38,640 bases of DNA from Acidovorax facilis (GCF_023913775.1 NZ_JAMXAX010000044.1:1-38640); one strand, 5' to 3'. Positions 1 to 8,807 are shown, numbered from the stretch's first letter. Notes: generated by a model not told the origin, from the sequence alone. Translations and numbers: made by a program.

Positions 1-83
1 CTGAGACTTTGCTTTTGCTGCAGTCCCAGGGCTATTGCGTGGCGTTCGCTCTGGCTCAACTGCTGGTAATTCTTCTGTGTCAT
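1..83 (-). CDS. IS30-family transposase, N-terminal fragment cut by the window edge
   Basis: The minus strand reads from an ATG at 83 off the left edge, giving about 27 residues that begin MTQKNYQQLSQSERHAIA. A short lead-in, then Y-x-x-L-(S/T)-x-x-E-R, then an isoleucine-rich helix is how many IS30-family DDE transposases start; this part belongs to the N-terminal helix-turn-helix that binds the element's ends. A GAGG ribosome-binding site lies about 6 bases upstream of the ATG. The catalytic DDE domain is outside the window, so intactness cannot be judged. The family call rests on the N-terminal motif alone. Confidence 0.7.
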   Translation of the reverse strand, partial: MTQKNYQQLSQSERHAIALGLQQKQSL

Positions 84-146
84 CTTGGCCTCAATTCTCG
101 GTGTTGCACTTCAGAATTGAGGCCGCCAAGCGATAGCGGCCAATTC
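1..146 (-). mobile_element. End of an IS30-like insertion sequence (outer boundary uncertain)
   Basis: The transposase start lies about 60 bases from a palindromic stretch at 114-146: GAATT-ga-GGCCGC (114-126) pairs with GCGGCC-AATTC (136-146) around a 9-base loop. In IS30-type elements the terminal repeat lies a short distance upstream of the transposase, so this dyad or the sequence just inside it probably contains the end. The other end is outside the window, so the repeat cannot be confirmed and no target duplication can be read. Confidence 0.45.
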
Positions 147-293
147 GGCTAAACATTAGACCGCACCAGTCAGCCACACGTGTGCCGAGCCATCTGACCA
201 GGTGTGCACCCTGGCGTAGACAGGCTCAGCCCGAACGGCCGGGGGTGGGGAGACGGGAGACGGGCGCGGCGTCAAAATCCGCGCGGTCCCAAC

Positions 294-380
294 ACCAGTG
301 CACCCGTGGAACCGGCTTTGCCGGGCCACTGGGTGCGTCCCCCTGCGGGGGAAGGCGCGCAGCGCCTCAGGGGGGTTTCA
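294..380 (-). repeat. GC-rich gene-end repeat, short form, copy A1
   Basis: About 85 bp, nearly the same as the reverse complement of 18025-18112. Shared blocks are AGTGCACCCGTGGAAC, GGGTGCGTCCCCCT and GGGGGAAGGCGC, then a CTCAGGGGG tail. Read on the minus strand it begins with TGAA, and this TGA is the stop codon of the glycosyltransferase gene at 378. The CCCCCGCAGGGGG part folds into a hairpin but has no U-run, so it could act as a 3'-end stabiliser or weak terminator. It belongs to the same family as the longer copies at 1403-1535 and 22211-22343. Confidence 0.75.
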
Positions 381-1352
381 GTTCTTCCAGGGCAGTTCGC
401 GCGCAGGCCCCTGGATGACAGGCGGCTGGGCGTTGATCTTCTCGCCCGCCAGCACGCGCTCGTACATGCGCAGGTAGTTGCGGGCCATGCGCTCGGCACC
501 GAAGTGATCGACCACATGCTGGTGACAGGCGCGGGCGTCAAAGCGGTTGTTGCGCACCGCCTCGGCCAGCGCGGCGGCTTCGGCCGACAGCACGCCGCAG
601 TGCACCGGCACCAGCTCGGGCAATGCGCCGTAGGGCGTGGAAAACACCGGGCAGCCGAAGTACAGGCTTTCGATCACGGCCAGGCCAAAGGGCTCGTGCC
701 AGCGCACCGGAAAGATCAGACCGCGCGAGGCATTGAGCAGGCTGGTCTTCTGCGTGCCGCCCACCATGCCGTGAAAGTGGATCTTGCGCGACAGCGTCCA
801 GCGAAAGCCGCGCTTGAAGTTGATGCGGTCTCCGCCCAGCACGTCCAGCTCCACGCCAGCCATCTTGGCCACCTTGATCGCGCCGCGCACGTTCTTCACG
901 CCCCAGGCCGCCTTGCCCAGAAAGTGGTAGTGGGGCCGTGGGCGGTCAAAGTCCACAGGGCCATAACCGCTCCAATCGAGTCCGTTGTAGACAAACTCGG
1001 TGGAACCGTAACGCGCGGCGTGGTCACGCGAGAGGAACACGGTGTTCAGCGGCAGCGGCTTGGGCTTGCGCGCGTTGCCGTGCTCCGTGACCAGATAGGG
1101 CCGGCTCAGCTCGGTGCGGGGGTTGAACTGGAAATGCGCAATGTCTACATCGGCGGGGATCTGCCCTTCCCACGGCGCATCCGGGCGGATGGGCAGCACA
1201 TGGCCGAAGTCGCAGCTGGAGCCGTCGGGCACCAGATAGCTCACGCGGTGGCCCAACTGGACCAGTGTCTTGCCCAGATCCCAGATCACACGCTCGGTAC
1301 CGCCGTAGCCGTAGACGGGAATGGGGGAGTTGTTGATGAGCAGAATGTGCAT
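378..1352 (-). CDS. Glycosyltransferase family 4 (GT-B fold), probably LPS/polysaccharide
   Basis: 324 aa starting MHILLINNSPIPVYGYGG. The open frame extends 30 codons further upstream, but the ATG at 1352 begins the family's usual first beta-strand and has GAGAG upstream. Residues about 12-20 (YGYGGTERV) form the glycine-rich donor/acceptor loop seen in GT4 enzymes. The C-terminal half carries the E-x7-E nucleotide-sugar signature in PFGLAVIESLYFGCPVFS, followed by the PELV segment. GT4 enzymes are retaining transferases that add a sugar from an NDP-sugar, usually at the cytoplasmic membrane face. It is co-oriented with the O-antigen ligase and a WaaE-like enzyme, so a role in LPS core or O-chain assembly is inferred; the sugar transferred is unknown. 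A 184-base gap holding a repeat separates it from the ligase gene. Confidence 0.85.
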   Translation of the reverse strand: MHILLINNSPIPVYGYGGTERVIWDLGKTLVQLGHRVSYLVPDGSSCDFGHVLPIRPDAPWEGQIPADVDIAHFQFNPRTELSRPYLVTEHGNARKPKPLPLNTVFLSRDHAARYGSTEFVYNGLDWSGYGPVDFDRPRPHYHFLGKAAWGVKNVRGAIKVAKMAGVELDVLGGDRINFKRGFRWTLSRKIHFHGMVGGTQKTSLLNASRGLIFPVRWHEPFGLAVIESLYFGCPVFSTPYGALPELVPVHCGVLSAEAAALAEAVRNNRFDARACHQHVVDHFGAERMARNYLRMYERVLAGEKINAQPPVIQGPARELPWKN

Positions 1353-1402
1353 AGGGAAATCTCTCGTCTCAGTTTTCCATGGCGCTAAGCGACACCCGCA
1401 AT

Positions 1403-1535
1403 GCATGAAACCGGCGCGCTCCAAGCCAGCGCCCCCGTGCAAGGGCCGCCCCGCCGCACTGGGGGCGTCCCCCTCCCGCCTTGCGCAGCAAGGCGAGAGA
1501 GGGGGAAGGCGCGAAGCGACTCAGGGGGTGCTTCA
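1403..1535 (-). repeat. GC-rich gene-end repeat, long form, copy B1
   Basis: 133 bp, co-linear and about 90% identical by eye with 22211-22343. Shared segments include AAGGGCCGCCCCGCCGC, GGGGGCGTCCCCCTCCC and AAGGCGCGAAGCGACTCAGG. On the minus strand the repeat begins TGAAGCACCCCCTGAG one base after the TAG stop of the O-antigen ligase gene (1537-1539). Stem-forming G5/C5 blocks suggest a structured 3' end. It fills most of the gap between the ligase and GT4 genes. Confidence 0.8.
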
Positions 1536-1536
1536 T

Positions 1537-2802
1537 CTAAAGCGGTCTTGGGCAGCCCATGCGCGTGCGCCGCTCGTGCAGGGCCGCCAGCACCAGGGGG
1601 CACATGAAGAGGTAGAACATGTTGCCGCTGTTGTGAGCCAGAAACACCTGCGTGAGCCCAAAACCGATGTACGACAGGGGCACCATCACACCCACCAGGC
1701 ACAGCGAGAGCGACTCCTTGTCCATCTTGCCGGCACCGTCGCGAATGCGCCGCGCCGTGGGCCAGAACATCGCCAGCGGAATGCCATAGAACGCCATGAG
1801 CAGCAGCACGCCAGGCAGCCCGCGTTTGGCAAACAGGTCCAGGATTTCGTTGTGCGCGTGCCCAAATTCGAGCACCACGGGATGCGCCAGCCCGGCGGCC
1901 ACGCGCCGGGCCTTCTCGTCGGTGTATCCGGCCCGGCCCCAGCCGGTGAAGGGCCGGTCCCAGCCCATCTGCCACGCCAGGCGCCAATGCGCCAGCCGCT
2001 GGCCGACCGAGCTGCGGCCGTCACCGTGGTCCTTGTAGACCTGCACTTCCTGGCGCGCCTCGTCCACCCGCTGCTCCACCGCAGGCACCTGCGACAGCGC
2101 CGCCGCCGCCAGCGCCAGCGCACACAGGCCCCAGTACACGCGCCGCTGCCCGGTGGTGCGCACCAGCAGCCAGGCACACACGGGCAGCAAAAGCACCAGC
2201 GCCAGCCAGCCGCCGCGCGACTGGGAGAGCACCGAGCCGGCAGCACCCAGCCCGATGGCGCTGGCCAGCAGCAACCGCTGCCACAGGCACCAGCGCTTCC
2301 ATTGCACGACGAGCAGCAGGCCGCTCATCACGGCCAGCAGCACGCTCAGATTGCCGTACTGGATGGCGTTGGTAAATCCATTGGCACGCGGGAGCTCCAT
2401 CACGAAGGTCTGGTACAGCGCTACCAGCCCGCTGCCCACTGCGCCGACCGCCACCCCCATCCACAGCCAGGCGGCGCGGGGCTCGAACGTCATCAGGAAA
2501 AAGATGCAGGGCAAGGCCAAGAGGTATTTGACCGGCCGATCCATGCTGCCCCAGCCCCAGGTGGCGCCCACATCCAGCATCCACAGTGCAGCCATGCACG
2601 AAAAAGCCGCCGTCAGCCACCAGGCGGCACGCGGCGCAGGGCGGCGCCACCACAGCGGCGCGCTGGCCAGCGTGGCCAGCAGCAGCAGCACGGCGCCGTA
2701 GGAATAGCCCGAGGGCAGCCACAGCGCCAGCCCCGGGACCATGAACGCGCCGATGCTGGCGCAACGGGAAAACCAGCGGTGGGTATCCTGCGGAGACGTC
2801 AT
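1537..2802 (-). CDS. O-antigen ligase / polymerase family membrane protein (WaaL/Wzy_C type)
   Basis: 421 aa starting MTSPQDTHRWF. The open frame runs further upstream, but the ATG at 2802 overlaps the stop of the preceding glycosyltransferase as TGATG, the normal coupling in this operon. The protein has about 10-12 hydrophobic segments. The Wzy_C signature is clear: SQSRGGWLALVLLL in the middle, then a large periplasmic-type loop with RLAHWRLAWQM and GWGRAGY, and the diagnostic EFGHAHNEILDLFAKRGLPG (H-N-x3-L-x5-G-x2-G). Such proteins join undecaprenyl-linked O-chains to lipid A-core in the periplasm (WaaL) or polymerise O-units (Wzy); sequence alone does not separate the two. Position next to core glycosyltransferases favours a ligase. 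Confidence 0.87.
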   Translation of the reverse strand: MTSPQDTHRWFSRCASIGAFMVPGLALWLPSGYSYGAVLLLLATLASAPLWWRRPAPRAAWWLTAAFSCMAALWMLDVGATWGWGSMDRPVKYLLALPCIFFLMTFEPRAAWLWMGVAVGAVGSGLVALYQTFVMELPRANGFTNAIQYGNLSVLLAVMSGLLLVVQWKRWCLWQRLLLASAIGLGAAGSVLSQSRGGWLALVLLLPVCAWLLVRTTGQRRVYWGLCALALAAAALSQVPAVEQRVDEARQEVQVYKDHGDGRSSVGQRLAHWRLAWQMGWDRPFTGWGRAGYTDEKARRVAAGLAHPVVLEFGHAHNEILDLFAKRGLPGVLLLMAFYGIPLAMFWPTARRIRDGAGKMDKESLSLCLVGVMVPLSYIGFGLTQVFLAHNSGNMFYLFMCPLVLAALHERRTRMGCPRPL

Positions 2803-3617
2803 CAGCGAATCACCCGCCCCGTCAGGCTGTCGCGGTCGTAGTGCAGGGCGGCGTACCGGAAAAAGCCCTCCAGCGCCACAAACAGGCAGTACAGAAAGCC
2901 CGCGCCGCCGCACAAAAAGCCCAGCCGGAACACATACAGACGCAGGAACATCGACCCGCCCGACGCTAGGCCCCGCAAGACCCCGCCGCGTTTGCCCGCC
3001 TCCGCCCGCTTGGCGGCACCGAGCATCACGTACTGGGTAAGCTTCTCCAGGCTGCCGCGCACCGTGGTGCGGGAGTAGTGCAGCAGCCGCGCCTTGATGA
3101 GGCGACGCGGCACCGCTGCGCCACCGGGCAGGGCATGGAGCTGGGCCTGCTCGTGCACCACCCCGGTGTATTCCTTCACCAGCGCACGCACAAACAGGCG
3201 CTCGATCTGCGACTGCGACCGGAAATACTTGAGCTCGTGCCCATAGGCCACCATGCGCCAGCGGATGGTCCACACTGCCTGCTCGCCCGAACGGACGATG
3301 GCCTGCAGTTCCTGCGCAAACGCGGGTGTCATCACCTCGTCAGCGTCGAGGAAAAACACATAGTCGCCGCGCGAATGCGCCAGCAACCGGTTGCGCTGCA
3401 CGGCAAAGCCCTGCCAGTCGGGATAGCTGTGGACTTCGGCGCCCAGGCTTTGGGCGATGGCCACGGTGTTGTCCGTGCTGCCGCTGTCCACCACCAGCAG
3501 CTGGTCGGCGAACGCGGCGCTTTTCAGGCAGGCCTCAATACGGTGCGCCTCGTTGTGGGTCAGCACCGCCACGGTCAACGTGGGCGGCGCCGATGCGCCG
3601 CCGGTTCCCACGGGCAT
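2802..3617 (-). CDS. Glycosyltransferase family 2, WaaE/KdtX-like LPS core enzyme
   Basis: 271 aa from the ATG at 3617; a TTG codon directly before it could also start. The GT-A fold is plain: LTVAVLTHNEAHRIEACL near the N-terminus, VVDSGSTDNTV (nucleotide binding), and FFLDADEVMTP, a DxD-like metal site. The middle segment IRWRMVAYGHELKYF followed by ERLFVR and GVVHEQ matches the WaaE/KdtX subgroup, which adds beta-glucose to inner-core heptose in several Gram-negatives. The C-terminal 60 residues are hydrophobic and probably membrane-associated. It overlaps the O-antigen ligase by one base and starts 3 bases after the zinc-ribbon gene's stop (TGATTGATG), so the genes are translationally coupled. 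The exact acceptor sugar is inferred. Confidence 0.87.
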   Translation of the reverse strand: MPVGTGGASAPPTLTVAVLTHNEAHRIEACLKSAAFADQLLVVDSGSTDNTVAIAQSLGAEVHSYPDWQGFAVQRNRLLAHSRGDYVFFLDADEVMTPAFAQELQAIVRSGEQAVWTIRWRMVAYGHELKYFRSQSQIERLFVRALVKEYTGVVHEQAQLHALPGGAAVPRRLIKARLLHYSRTTVRGSLEKLTQYVMLGAAKRAEAGKRGGVLRGLASGGSMFLRLYVFRLGFLCGGAGFLYCLFVALEGFFRYAALHYDRDSLTGRVIR

Positions 3618-3620
3618 CAA

Positions 3621-3827
3621 TCAGTGGCCAGCGTGTACGTGCTCGCCCGCCTTCAGGCGGTACACCGTGCCACAGTACGGGCACTTGGCCTCGCCGGTGC
3701 GGGCCACGTCCAGGTACACCTTGGGGTGGCTGTTCCAGATTTTCATATCGGCCTTGGGGCTGGGGCAGAAAACCCCACCCTGGGCATTGAGGTCCTTGGC
3801 CAGGAGTTCGATGGCGGCTTGGGACAT
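3621..3827 (-). CDS. Small zinc-ribbon protein, zf-CHCC family
   Basis: 68 aa. The zinc site is visible: a first Cys at FCPSPK, a His in WNSHPKVYLD, and the pair CPYCG near residues 49-52. This is the zf-CHCC fold, related to mitochondrial complex I accessory subunit NDUFS6. In beta-proteobacteria the gene commonly sits directly after ilvE, as here, where only 5 bases separate them. Its bacterial role is not established. It leads into the LPS glycosyltransferases with 3 bases of spacing, so all are probably one transcript. Confidence 0.88.
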   Translation of the reverse strand: MSQAAIELLAKDLNAQGGVFCPSPKADMKIWNSHPKVYLDVARTGEAKCPYCGTVYRLKAGEHVHAGH

Positions 3828-3832
3828 GGTGT

Positions 3833-4771
3833 TCAGACTTTCGCGAGCCAGTGGGCGTAGTTGGAGTTGCGGCCGTTGACGATGTCAAAGAAGGCGCTCT
3901 GGATTTTTTCGGTGATCGGGCCGCGTGATCCGCTGCCCAGCTCGATCCGGTCGAGTTCGCGGATGGGGGTCACTTCAGCCGCCGTGCCGGTGAAGAAGGC
4001 TTCGTCGGCGATGTACACCTCGTCGCGCGTGATGCGCTTTTGCACGATCTCCAGGCCCAGGTCCTTGGCGATGTGGAACACGGTGTTGCGGGTGATGCCG
4101 TTGAGGGCACCGGCCGACAGGTCGGGCGTGTAGATCACGCCGTTCTTGATGACAAAGATGTTTTCGCCCGCACCTTCGGACACAAAACCCGAGCTGTCGA
4201 GCAGCAGTGCTTCGTCGTAGCCGTCGTCCAGCGCTTCCATGTTGGCGAGGATGGAATTGGTGTAGTTGCTCACCGCCTTGGCCTGCGTCATGGTGATGTT
4301 GACGTGGTGGCGGGTGTAGCTGCTGGTCTTGACGCGGATGCCGCGCTTCATGCCTTCTTCGCCCAGGTAGGCGCCCCAGGCCCAGGCGGCCACCATGAGG
4401 TGGATCTGGTTGCCCTTGGGCGAAACACCCAGCTTTTGCGAGCCGATCCAGGTCAATGGACGCAGATAGCAGGATTCGAGCTTGTTTTCACGCACCACAG
4501 CCTTCTGGGCTTCGTTCACTTCTTCCTTGGTGAACGGGATCTTCATGCGCAAGATCTTGGCGCTGTTGAAGAGGCGGTCAGTGTGCTCTTCCAGGCGGAA
4601 GATCGCCGTGCCGTTGGCCGTGTGGTACGCGCGCACGCCTTCGAAGGCGCCGCAGCCGTAGTGCAGGGTGTGGGTCAGCACATGGATCTTGGCGTCGCGC
4701 CAATCGACCATCTGGCCGTCCATCCAGATCTTGCCGTCACGGTCGGCCATCGAGGGAACTACGGGGCTCAT
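3833..4771 (-). CDS. ilvE: Branched-chain amino acid aminotransferase
   Basis: 312 aa, class IV PLP aminotransferase of normal length. It catalyses the last step of valine, isoleucine and leucine synthesis and the first step of their breakdown, using 2-oxoglutarate/glutamate. Lys165 in QAKAVSNYTNS is the expected Schiff-base lysine, and Glu199 in VSEGAGENIF is the residue that contacts the pyridine nitrogen. HYGCGAFEGVRAY (38-50) and FFTGTAAEVTPI are further family signatures. An AAAGGA ribosome-binding site lies 5 bases before the ATG. It heads the minus-strand run that continues through the zinc-ribbon protein into LPS genes. Confidence 0.96.
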   Translation of the reverse strand: MSPVVPSMADRDGKIWMDGQMVDWRDAKIHVLTHTLHYGCGAFEGVRAYHTANGTAIFRLEEHTDRLFNSAKILRMKIPFTKEEVNEAQKAVVRENKLESCYLRPLTWIGSQKLGVSPKGNQIHLMVAAWAWGAYLGEEGMKRGIRVKTSSYTRHHVNITMTQAKAVSNYTNSILANMEALDDGYDEALLLDSSGFVSEGAGENIFVIKNGVIYTPDLSAGALNGITRNTVFHIAKDLGLEIVQKRITRDEVYIADEAFFTGTAAEVTPIRELDRIELGSGSRGPITEKIQSAFFDIVNGRNSNYAHWLAKV

Positions 4772-4898
4772 GGGAATCCTTTGGTTGCTGTGGGTCGCAA
4801 AACCGGGATTTTACGGGGCCGCAGCGGGCCAGGAACCGGGGCACCAGGGTGCAGTGCAGCAAATGGTGCCCCGCCAAGGGCAAGGGCCTGTGCAGCGG

Positions 4899-5318
4899 TC
4901 AGCCTTGGGGGGGAGTGGCGGCCGCTTCGCCCTCCGGCCGCACCAGCGTCCATTTCACCAATTTGCCATGGCGAAACTCGCAGGTCACATGCGACTGGGT
5001 GCCGTCTGTCCAGCGGTACACCTCGGGGTCAGCGCCCTCGGGCGACAGCAGTTCCCCCAGCGCCTGCGTCATGGCCACCACATGCATCAGGTTCACGCCC
5101 TCAACCAGCCGGGCATTGAGCATGACCGCACTGCCCACATAGCCGATGGGGCGCTTGGCGGCCTTCTTCATCACATTCACCAGCCGCGTGAAATGCAGCA
5201 GGGCCCACATAACCAGCCCGCCCACCACGGCCGCCACACCGGCCCAGCCGTAGGCTGTAAAACCAAACCCGACCAGGGCCACCGCCCCCAGGGGCACCAG
5301 GATATTGCGCAGATTCAT
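4899..5318 (-). CDS. Conserved membrane protein of unknown function
   Basis: 139 aa. Residues about 7-25 and 27-45 form two hydrophobic helices, followed by a basic stretch (VNVMKKAAKRP) and a soluble C-terminal part of about 85 residues with VYRWTDGTQSHVTCEFRHGKLVKW, a compact beta-rich segment. No catalytic motif is visible. It lies 49 bases downstream of radA on the same strand and 127 bases upstream of ilvE, so it may be cotranscribed with radA. I recall similar proteins in related genomes being labelled glycerate kinase, but nothing here resembles a kinase, so I give no function. Confidence 0.75.
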   Translation of the reverse strand: MNLRNILVPLGAVALVGFGFTAYGWAGVAAVVGGLVMWALLHFTRLVNVMKKAAKRPIGYVGSAVMLNARLVEGVNLMHVVAMTQALGELLSPEGADPEVYRWTDGTQSHVTCEFRHGKLVKWTLVRPEGEAAATPPQG

Positions 5319-5367
5319 AGGCTGGGATTGTCTTACGGCCTCAACCGTATGTGGCTGTGGGCATTGC

Positions 5368-6744
5368 TTACAAGCCCCGCACCACGTTCATGGCCTCTTC
5401 CACCCGCTCCACCGCGTGGATGGTCAGCCCCTCAATGGGTTTCTTGGGCGCATTGGCCTTGGGCACCACGGCCACACTGAAACCGAGCTTGGCAGCTTCC
5501 TTCAGGCGCTCCTGGCCGCGGGGCGCGGGCCGCACCTCGCCCGCCAGCCCCACCTCGCCAAACGCCAGAAAGCCGCGCGGCAGCGCCTTGCCGCGCAGGC
5601 TGGAGGTGATGGACAGCATCACCGCCAGGTCGGCCGCTGGCTCGCTGATGCGCACGCCGCCCACGGCATTCACGAACACGTCCTGGTCCATGCACGCAAC
5701 CCCCGCGTGGCGGTGCAGCACGGCCAGCAGCATGGCCAAGCGGTCCTTGTCCAGGCCCACGGACAGGCGCCGGGGGCTGGGGCCACCGCTGTCCACCAGG
5801 GCCTGGATCTCCACCAGCAGCGGGCGTGTGCCCTCCAGCGTCACCATCACGCAGCTGCCGGGCACGGGCTCGGAATGCTGGCTCAAAAAAATGGCGCTGG
5901 GGTTGCTCACGCCCTTGAGGCCTTTCTCGGTCATCGCAAACACACCGATTTCGTTGACCGCGCCGAAGCGGTTCTTGATGGCCCGCACCAGGCGGAACTG
6001 GCTGTGCGTGTCGCCTTCGAAGTACAGCACCGTGTCCACCATGTGCTCCAGCACGCGCGGCCCCGCCAGCGCACCCTCCTTGGTCACATGGCCCACCAGC
6101 ACGATGGCCACGCCCGAGGCCTTGGCACAACGCGTGAGGTGCGCCGCACATTCGCGCACCTGCGCCACGGAGCCGGGCGCGGACGTGAGCTGGTCCGAGT
6201 ACACGGTCTGGATCGAGTCGATCACGGCCACCGCAGGCTGCATGGACTCGATGGTCGCCAGGATCTTTTCGAGCTGAATTTCGGCCAGCACGTTGACCTG
6301 GCTATGGTCCAGCCCCAGGCGGCGCGAGCGCAGGGCCACCTGGGCACCGCTTTCCTCACCCGTCACATACAAGGTGGGCAGCCCTGCGCGCTGAAGCGCA
6401 TCCAGCGCCTGCAGCAGCAGCGTGGATTTGCCGATGCCCGGGTCGCCACCGATCAGTACCACGCCGCCTTCCACGATGCCACCGCCCAGCACCCGGTCCA
6501 GCTCATCGATGCCGCTGGGCGTGCGCTCCACATCGCTGGCCTCGATGGCCGACAGCGGCATCACGGCCTGCGCCTGGGCCAGGCCCGCAAACTGCGAGCC
6601 GCTGTAACGGTTCTTGCCCGGCCCGGCCTCGGCCACCTGCTCGATCAGCGTGTTCCAGGCACCGCAGGCCGGGCATTTGCCCAGCCAGCGCGGGCTGGTA
6701 CCGCCGCATTCGGTGCAGGTGAACGTGGTTTTTTCTTTGGCCAT
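5368..6744 (-). CDS. radA: DNA repair protein RadA
   Basis: 458 aa, the usual length. The N-terminal zinc finger uses Cys10, Cys13, Cys24 and Cys27. The RecA-like ATPase core has Walker A GGDPGIGKST at 99-108 and Walker B VAVIDSIQT at about 172-180. The RadA-specific KNRFG motif is at 257-261. The last third is the Lon-protease-like domain, which lacks a working protease site in this family. RadA drives branch migration of recombination intermediates alongside RecA. It is divergent from the HpaI-type aldolase gene across a 103-base gap. Confidence 0.97.
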   Translation of the reverse strand: MAKEKTTFTCTECGGTSPRWLGKCPACGAWNTLIEQVAEAGPGKNRYSGSQFAGLAQAQAVMPLSAIEASDVERTPSGIDELDRVLGGGIVEGGVVLIGGDPGIGKSTLLLQALDALQRAGLPTLYVTGEESGAQVALRSRRLGLDHSQVNVLAEIQLEKILATIESMQPAVAVIDSIQTVYSDQLTSAPGSVAQVRECAAHLTRCAKASGVAIVLVGHVTKEGALAGPRVLEHMVDTVLYFEGDTHSQFRLVRAIKNRFGAVNEIGVFAMTEKGLKGVSNPSAIFLSQHSEPVPGSCVMVTLEGTRPLLVEIQALVDSGGPSPRRLSVGLDKDRLAMLLAVLHRHAGVACMDQDVFVNAVGGVRISEPAADLAVMLSITSSLRGKALPRGFLAFGEVGLAGEVRPAPRGQERLKEAAKLGFSVAVVPKANAPKKPIEGLTIHAVERVEEAMNVVRGL

Positions 6745-6847
6745 GGTGGGTGGGTGTGGGCAGACTCAAAAGCGGGGCAGCCGACTATAGCGGCCATGCC
6801 CACTGGAATAGCAACAGCCCGTACGATGGCGGGCTTGGCACTGCCGC

Positions 6848-7690
6848 ATGGAGTTCAGATTGCAGACACCCGTCAACCCTTTCAAACAGGCCATGGCCCA
6901 GGGCCAAGCACAAATCGGCCTGTGGCTGGCCCTGGCCGATGCTTACAGCGCAGAAATCATCGCGGGCACCGGCTACGACTGGCTGCTGGTCGATGGCGAA
7001 CATGCGCCCAATGACCTGCGCTCCATCCTGCATCAGCTGCAGGCCATTGCCAGCGCCAGCAGCGCCCTGCCGCCCGGCGCGCAGGCGCCCCACCCCATTG
7101 CGCGCGTGCCCGTGGGCGACACGGCACTGATCAAACAGTACCTGGATATCGGCGCCCAAACCCTGCTGGTGCCCATGGTGGACACCGCCGAGCAGGCCCA
7201 GCAGCTGGTGCGCGCCACACGCTATGCGCCCGAGGGCGTGCGCGGCATGGGCAGCGCGCTGGCCCGCTCGTCGCGCTGGCAGGCCTACCCCCAGTATGTG
7301 CACGAGGCCAACCAGCAGATCTGCTTGCTGGTGCAGGCCGAAACGGTGGAAGCCATGGCCAACCTTGATGCGATTGCCGCCACGCCCGGCGTGGATGGCG
7401 TGTTCATCGGCCCGGCAGACCTGTCGGCTTCCATGGGCCACCCCGGCAACCCAGGGCACCCTGACGTGCAGGCCGCCATCCACGACGGCATCACCCGCAT
7501 CCTCCGTGCAGGCAAGGCGCCAGGCATCCTGGCCACCACCGAATCCCAGGCGCGCCAGTGGCTGGCGGCGGGCGCACTGTTTGTGGCCGTGGGCGTGGAC
7601 ACCATGCTGCTGGCCAGCGCTGCGCAGAATCTGCTGGCGCGCTTTCGCGCCGACGCTGGGGGCACACCAGCGCGCCCTGCGGGCTACTGA
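6848..7690 (+). CDS. hpaI: HpcH/HpaI-family aldolase (4-hydroxy-2-oxoheptanedioate aldolase type)
   Basis: 280 aa, class II metal-dependent pyruvate aldolase with a TIM-barrel fold. Visible motifs are [11 protein letters not shown] and [13 protein letters not shown] (the His of the active site), [11 protein letters not shown], a metal-binding Glu in [10 protein letters not shown], and the metal Asp in [12 protein letters not shown]. These enzymes cleave 4-hydroxy-2-oxo-acids to pyruvate and an aldehyde, classically at the end of homoprotocatechuate degradation. The other hpa genes are absent; the gene is followed by a ketopantoate-reductase-like gene and a GST. The family is secure, the natural substrate is not. 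Confidence 0.88.
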   Translation: MEFRLQTPVNPFKQAMAQGQAQIGLWLALADAYSAEIIAGTGYDWLLVDGEHAPNDLRSILHQLQAIASASSALPPGAQAPHPIARVPVGDTALIKQYLDIGAQTLLVPMVDTAEQAQQLVRATRYAPEGVRGMGSALARSSRWQAYPQYVHEANQQICLLVQAETVEAMANLDAIAATPGVDGVFIGPADLSASMGHPGNPGHPDVQAAIHDGITRILRAGKAPGILATTESQARQWLAAGALFVAVGVDTMLLASAAQNLLARFRADAGGTPARPAGY

Positions 7691-7754
7691 AGCCCACAAG
7701 ACACCACACACCGATTCACCACGACACTCACCGGAAGACAAAGGCACGACCACC

Positions 7755-8732
7755 ATGAAAGTTTGTATTTACGGCGCAGGCGCCATCGGAGGTTGGCTGG
7801 GTGTGGCCCTGGCGCAAGCGGGCCACCCGGTCAGCATGGTGGCGCGCGGCGACACGCTGCGCGCCCTGCAGGCCGACGGGCTGCGCATGCGGCGCGCGGA
7901 CGGCTCGCTGGCGCAAGTCGCCGTCACAGCCCACAGCGACCCGGCCGCACTCGGCGTGCAGGACCTCGTCGTGGTCGCCGTCAAGGCCCCGGGCCTGCCC
8001 GACGTGGCGCGCGCCATGGCGCCGCTGATTGGGCCGGACACCATCGTGCTCACCGCCATGAACGGCGTGCCGTGGTGGTTTCTCGACGGCTTTGGCGGCG
8101 CCGCGCAAGGCCATGCCCTCGAATCCGTGGACGCGGGGGGCGTGATTGCCCAGGCCATCCCTGCGCGCCATGTGGTGGGCAGCGTGGTGCACACCAGCTG
8201 CTCGCTCGAAGCGCCGGGTTTCGTCAAACAGCATTTCGGCAACCGCCTCATCGTGGGCGAGCCGAACGGCAGCCAGAGCGCGCGCCTGCAAGCGCTGGCC
8301 GACACGCTGCAGCGCGGTGGCATCGATGTAGAGGTGAGCAGCTGCATCCAGAAGGACATCTGGTTCAAGCTGTGGGGCAACCTCACCATGAACCCCATCA
8401 GCGCGCTCACCGGCGCCACCACCGACCGCATCCTCGACGACGACCTGGTGCGCGGCTTTGTGAGCGCCGTGATGCTGGAAGCCAAGGCCATCGGCGACAA
8501 GCTGGGCCTGCCGATTGACCAGCAGCCCGAGGACCGCCACGCCGTCACGCGCAAGCTGGGCGCGTTCAAGACCTCGATGCTGCAGGACGTGGAAGCGAAC
8601 AAGCCGATGGAGATCGACGCCCTGGTGGGCGCGGTGCGCGAGCTGGGGCAGATCACCAGCACGCCCACCCCCCACACCGACGCGCTGCTGGGCCTGGTGC
8701 GGCTGATGGCACGCACGCGCAAGCTTTACTGA
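7755..8732 (+). CDS. 2-dehydropantoate 2-reductase family oxidoreductase (PanE/ApbA)
   Basis: 325 aa from the ATG at 7755; the open frame extends upstream into hpaI but the Rossmann fold starts here. The NADP-binding loop is GAGAIGGWLG at residues 7-16. The conserved lysine region KDIWFKLWGNLTMNP corresponds to the catalytic Lys of PanE, and EANKPMEIDALVG holds the conserved Glu. PanE makes pantoate for CoA synthesis. Many paralogues with the MNGVPWWF sequence seen here sit in catabolic clusters and act on other 2-oxo acids. Being 64 bases behind an HpaI-type aldolase and 75 bases before a GST, this one is probably such a paralogue. Confidence 0.85.
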   Translation: MKVCIYGAGAIGGWLGVALAQAGHPVSMVARGDTLRALQADGLRMRRADGSLAQVAVTAHSDPAALGVQDLVVVAVKAPGLPDVARAMAPLIGPDTIVLTAMNGVPWWFLDGFGGAAQGHALESVDAGGVIAQAIPARHVVGSVVHTSCSLEAPGFVKQHFGNRLIVGEPNGSQSARLQALADTLQRGGIDVEVSSCIQKDIWFKLWGNLTMNPISALTGATTDRILDDDLVRGFVSAVMLEAKAIGDKLGLPIDQQPEDRHAVTRKLGAFKTSMLQDVEANKPMEIDALVGAVRELGQITSTPTPHTDALLGLVRLMARTRKLY

Positions 8733-8734
8733 AA

Positions 8735-8806
8735 AATTCAAGCCAAGTTGGCCTCCAGCGCTTATCCAAAAAGCGCTTATAGCTACTCAATTTATAGCAA
8801 ACAACC
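8735..8806 (+). repeat. AT-richer hairpin repeat, copy R1
   Basis: The core AGCGCTT (8757-8763) and AAGCGCT (8771-8777) form a 7-bp stem around a short ATCC-containing loop, followed by an AT-rich AGCTACTCAATTTATAGCA tail. The same core occurs at 18179-18199 and 23113-23133, with remnants near 14413, 27071 and 32853. It fills the gap between the PanE-like and GST genes. Confidence 0.7.
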
Positions 8807-8807
8807 A

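Noticed and set aside
7224..7754. N-terminal extension of the PanE-like protein
   Set aside because: It overlaps hpaI codons in another frame and the Rossmann fold starts at 7755.
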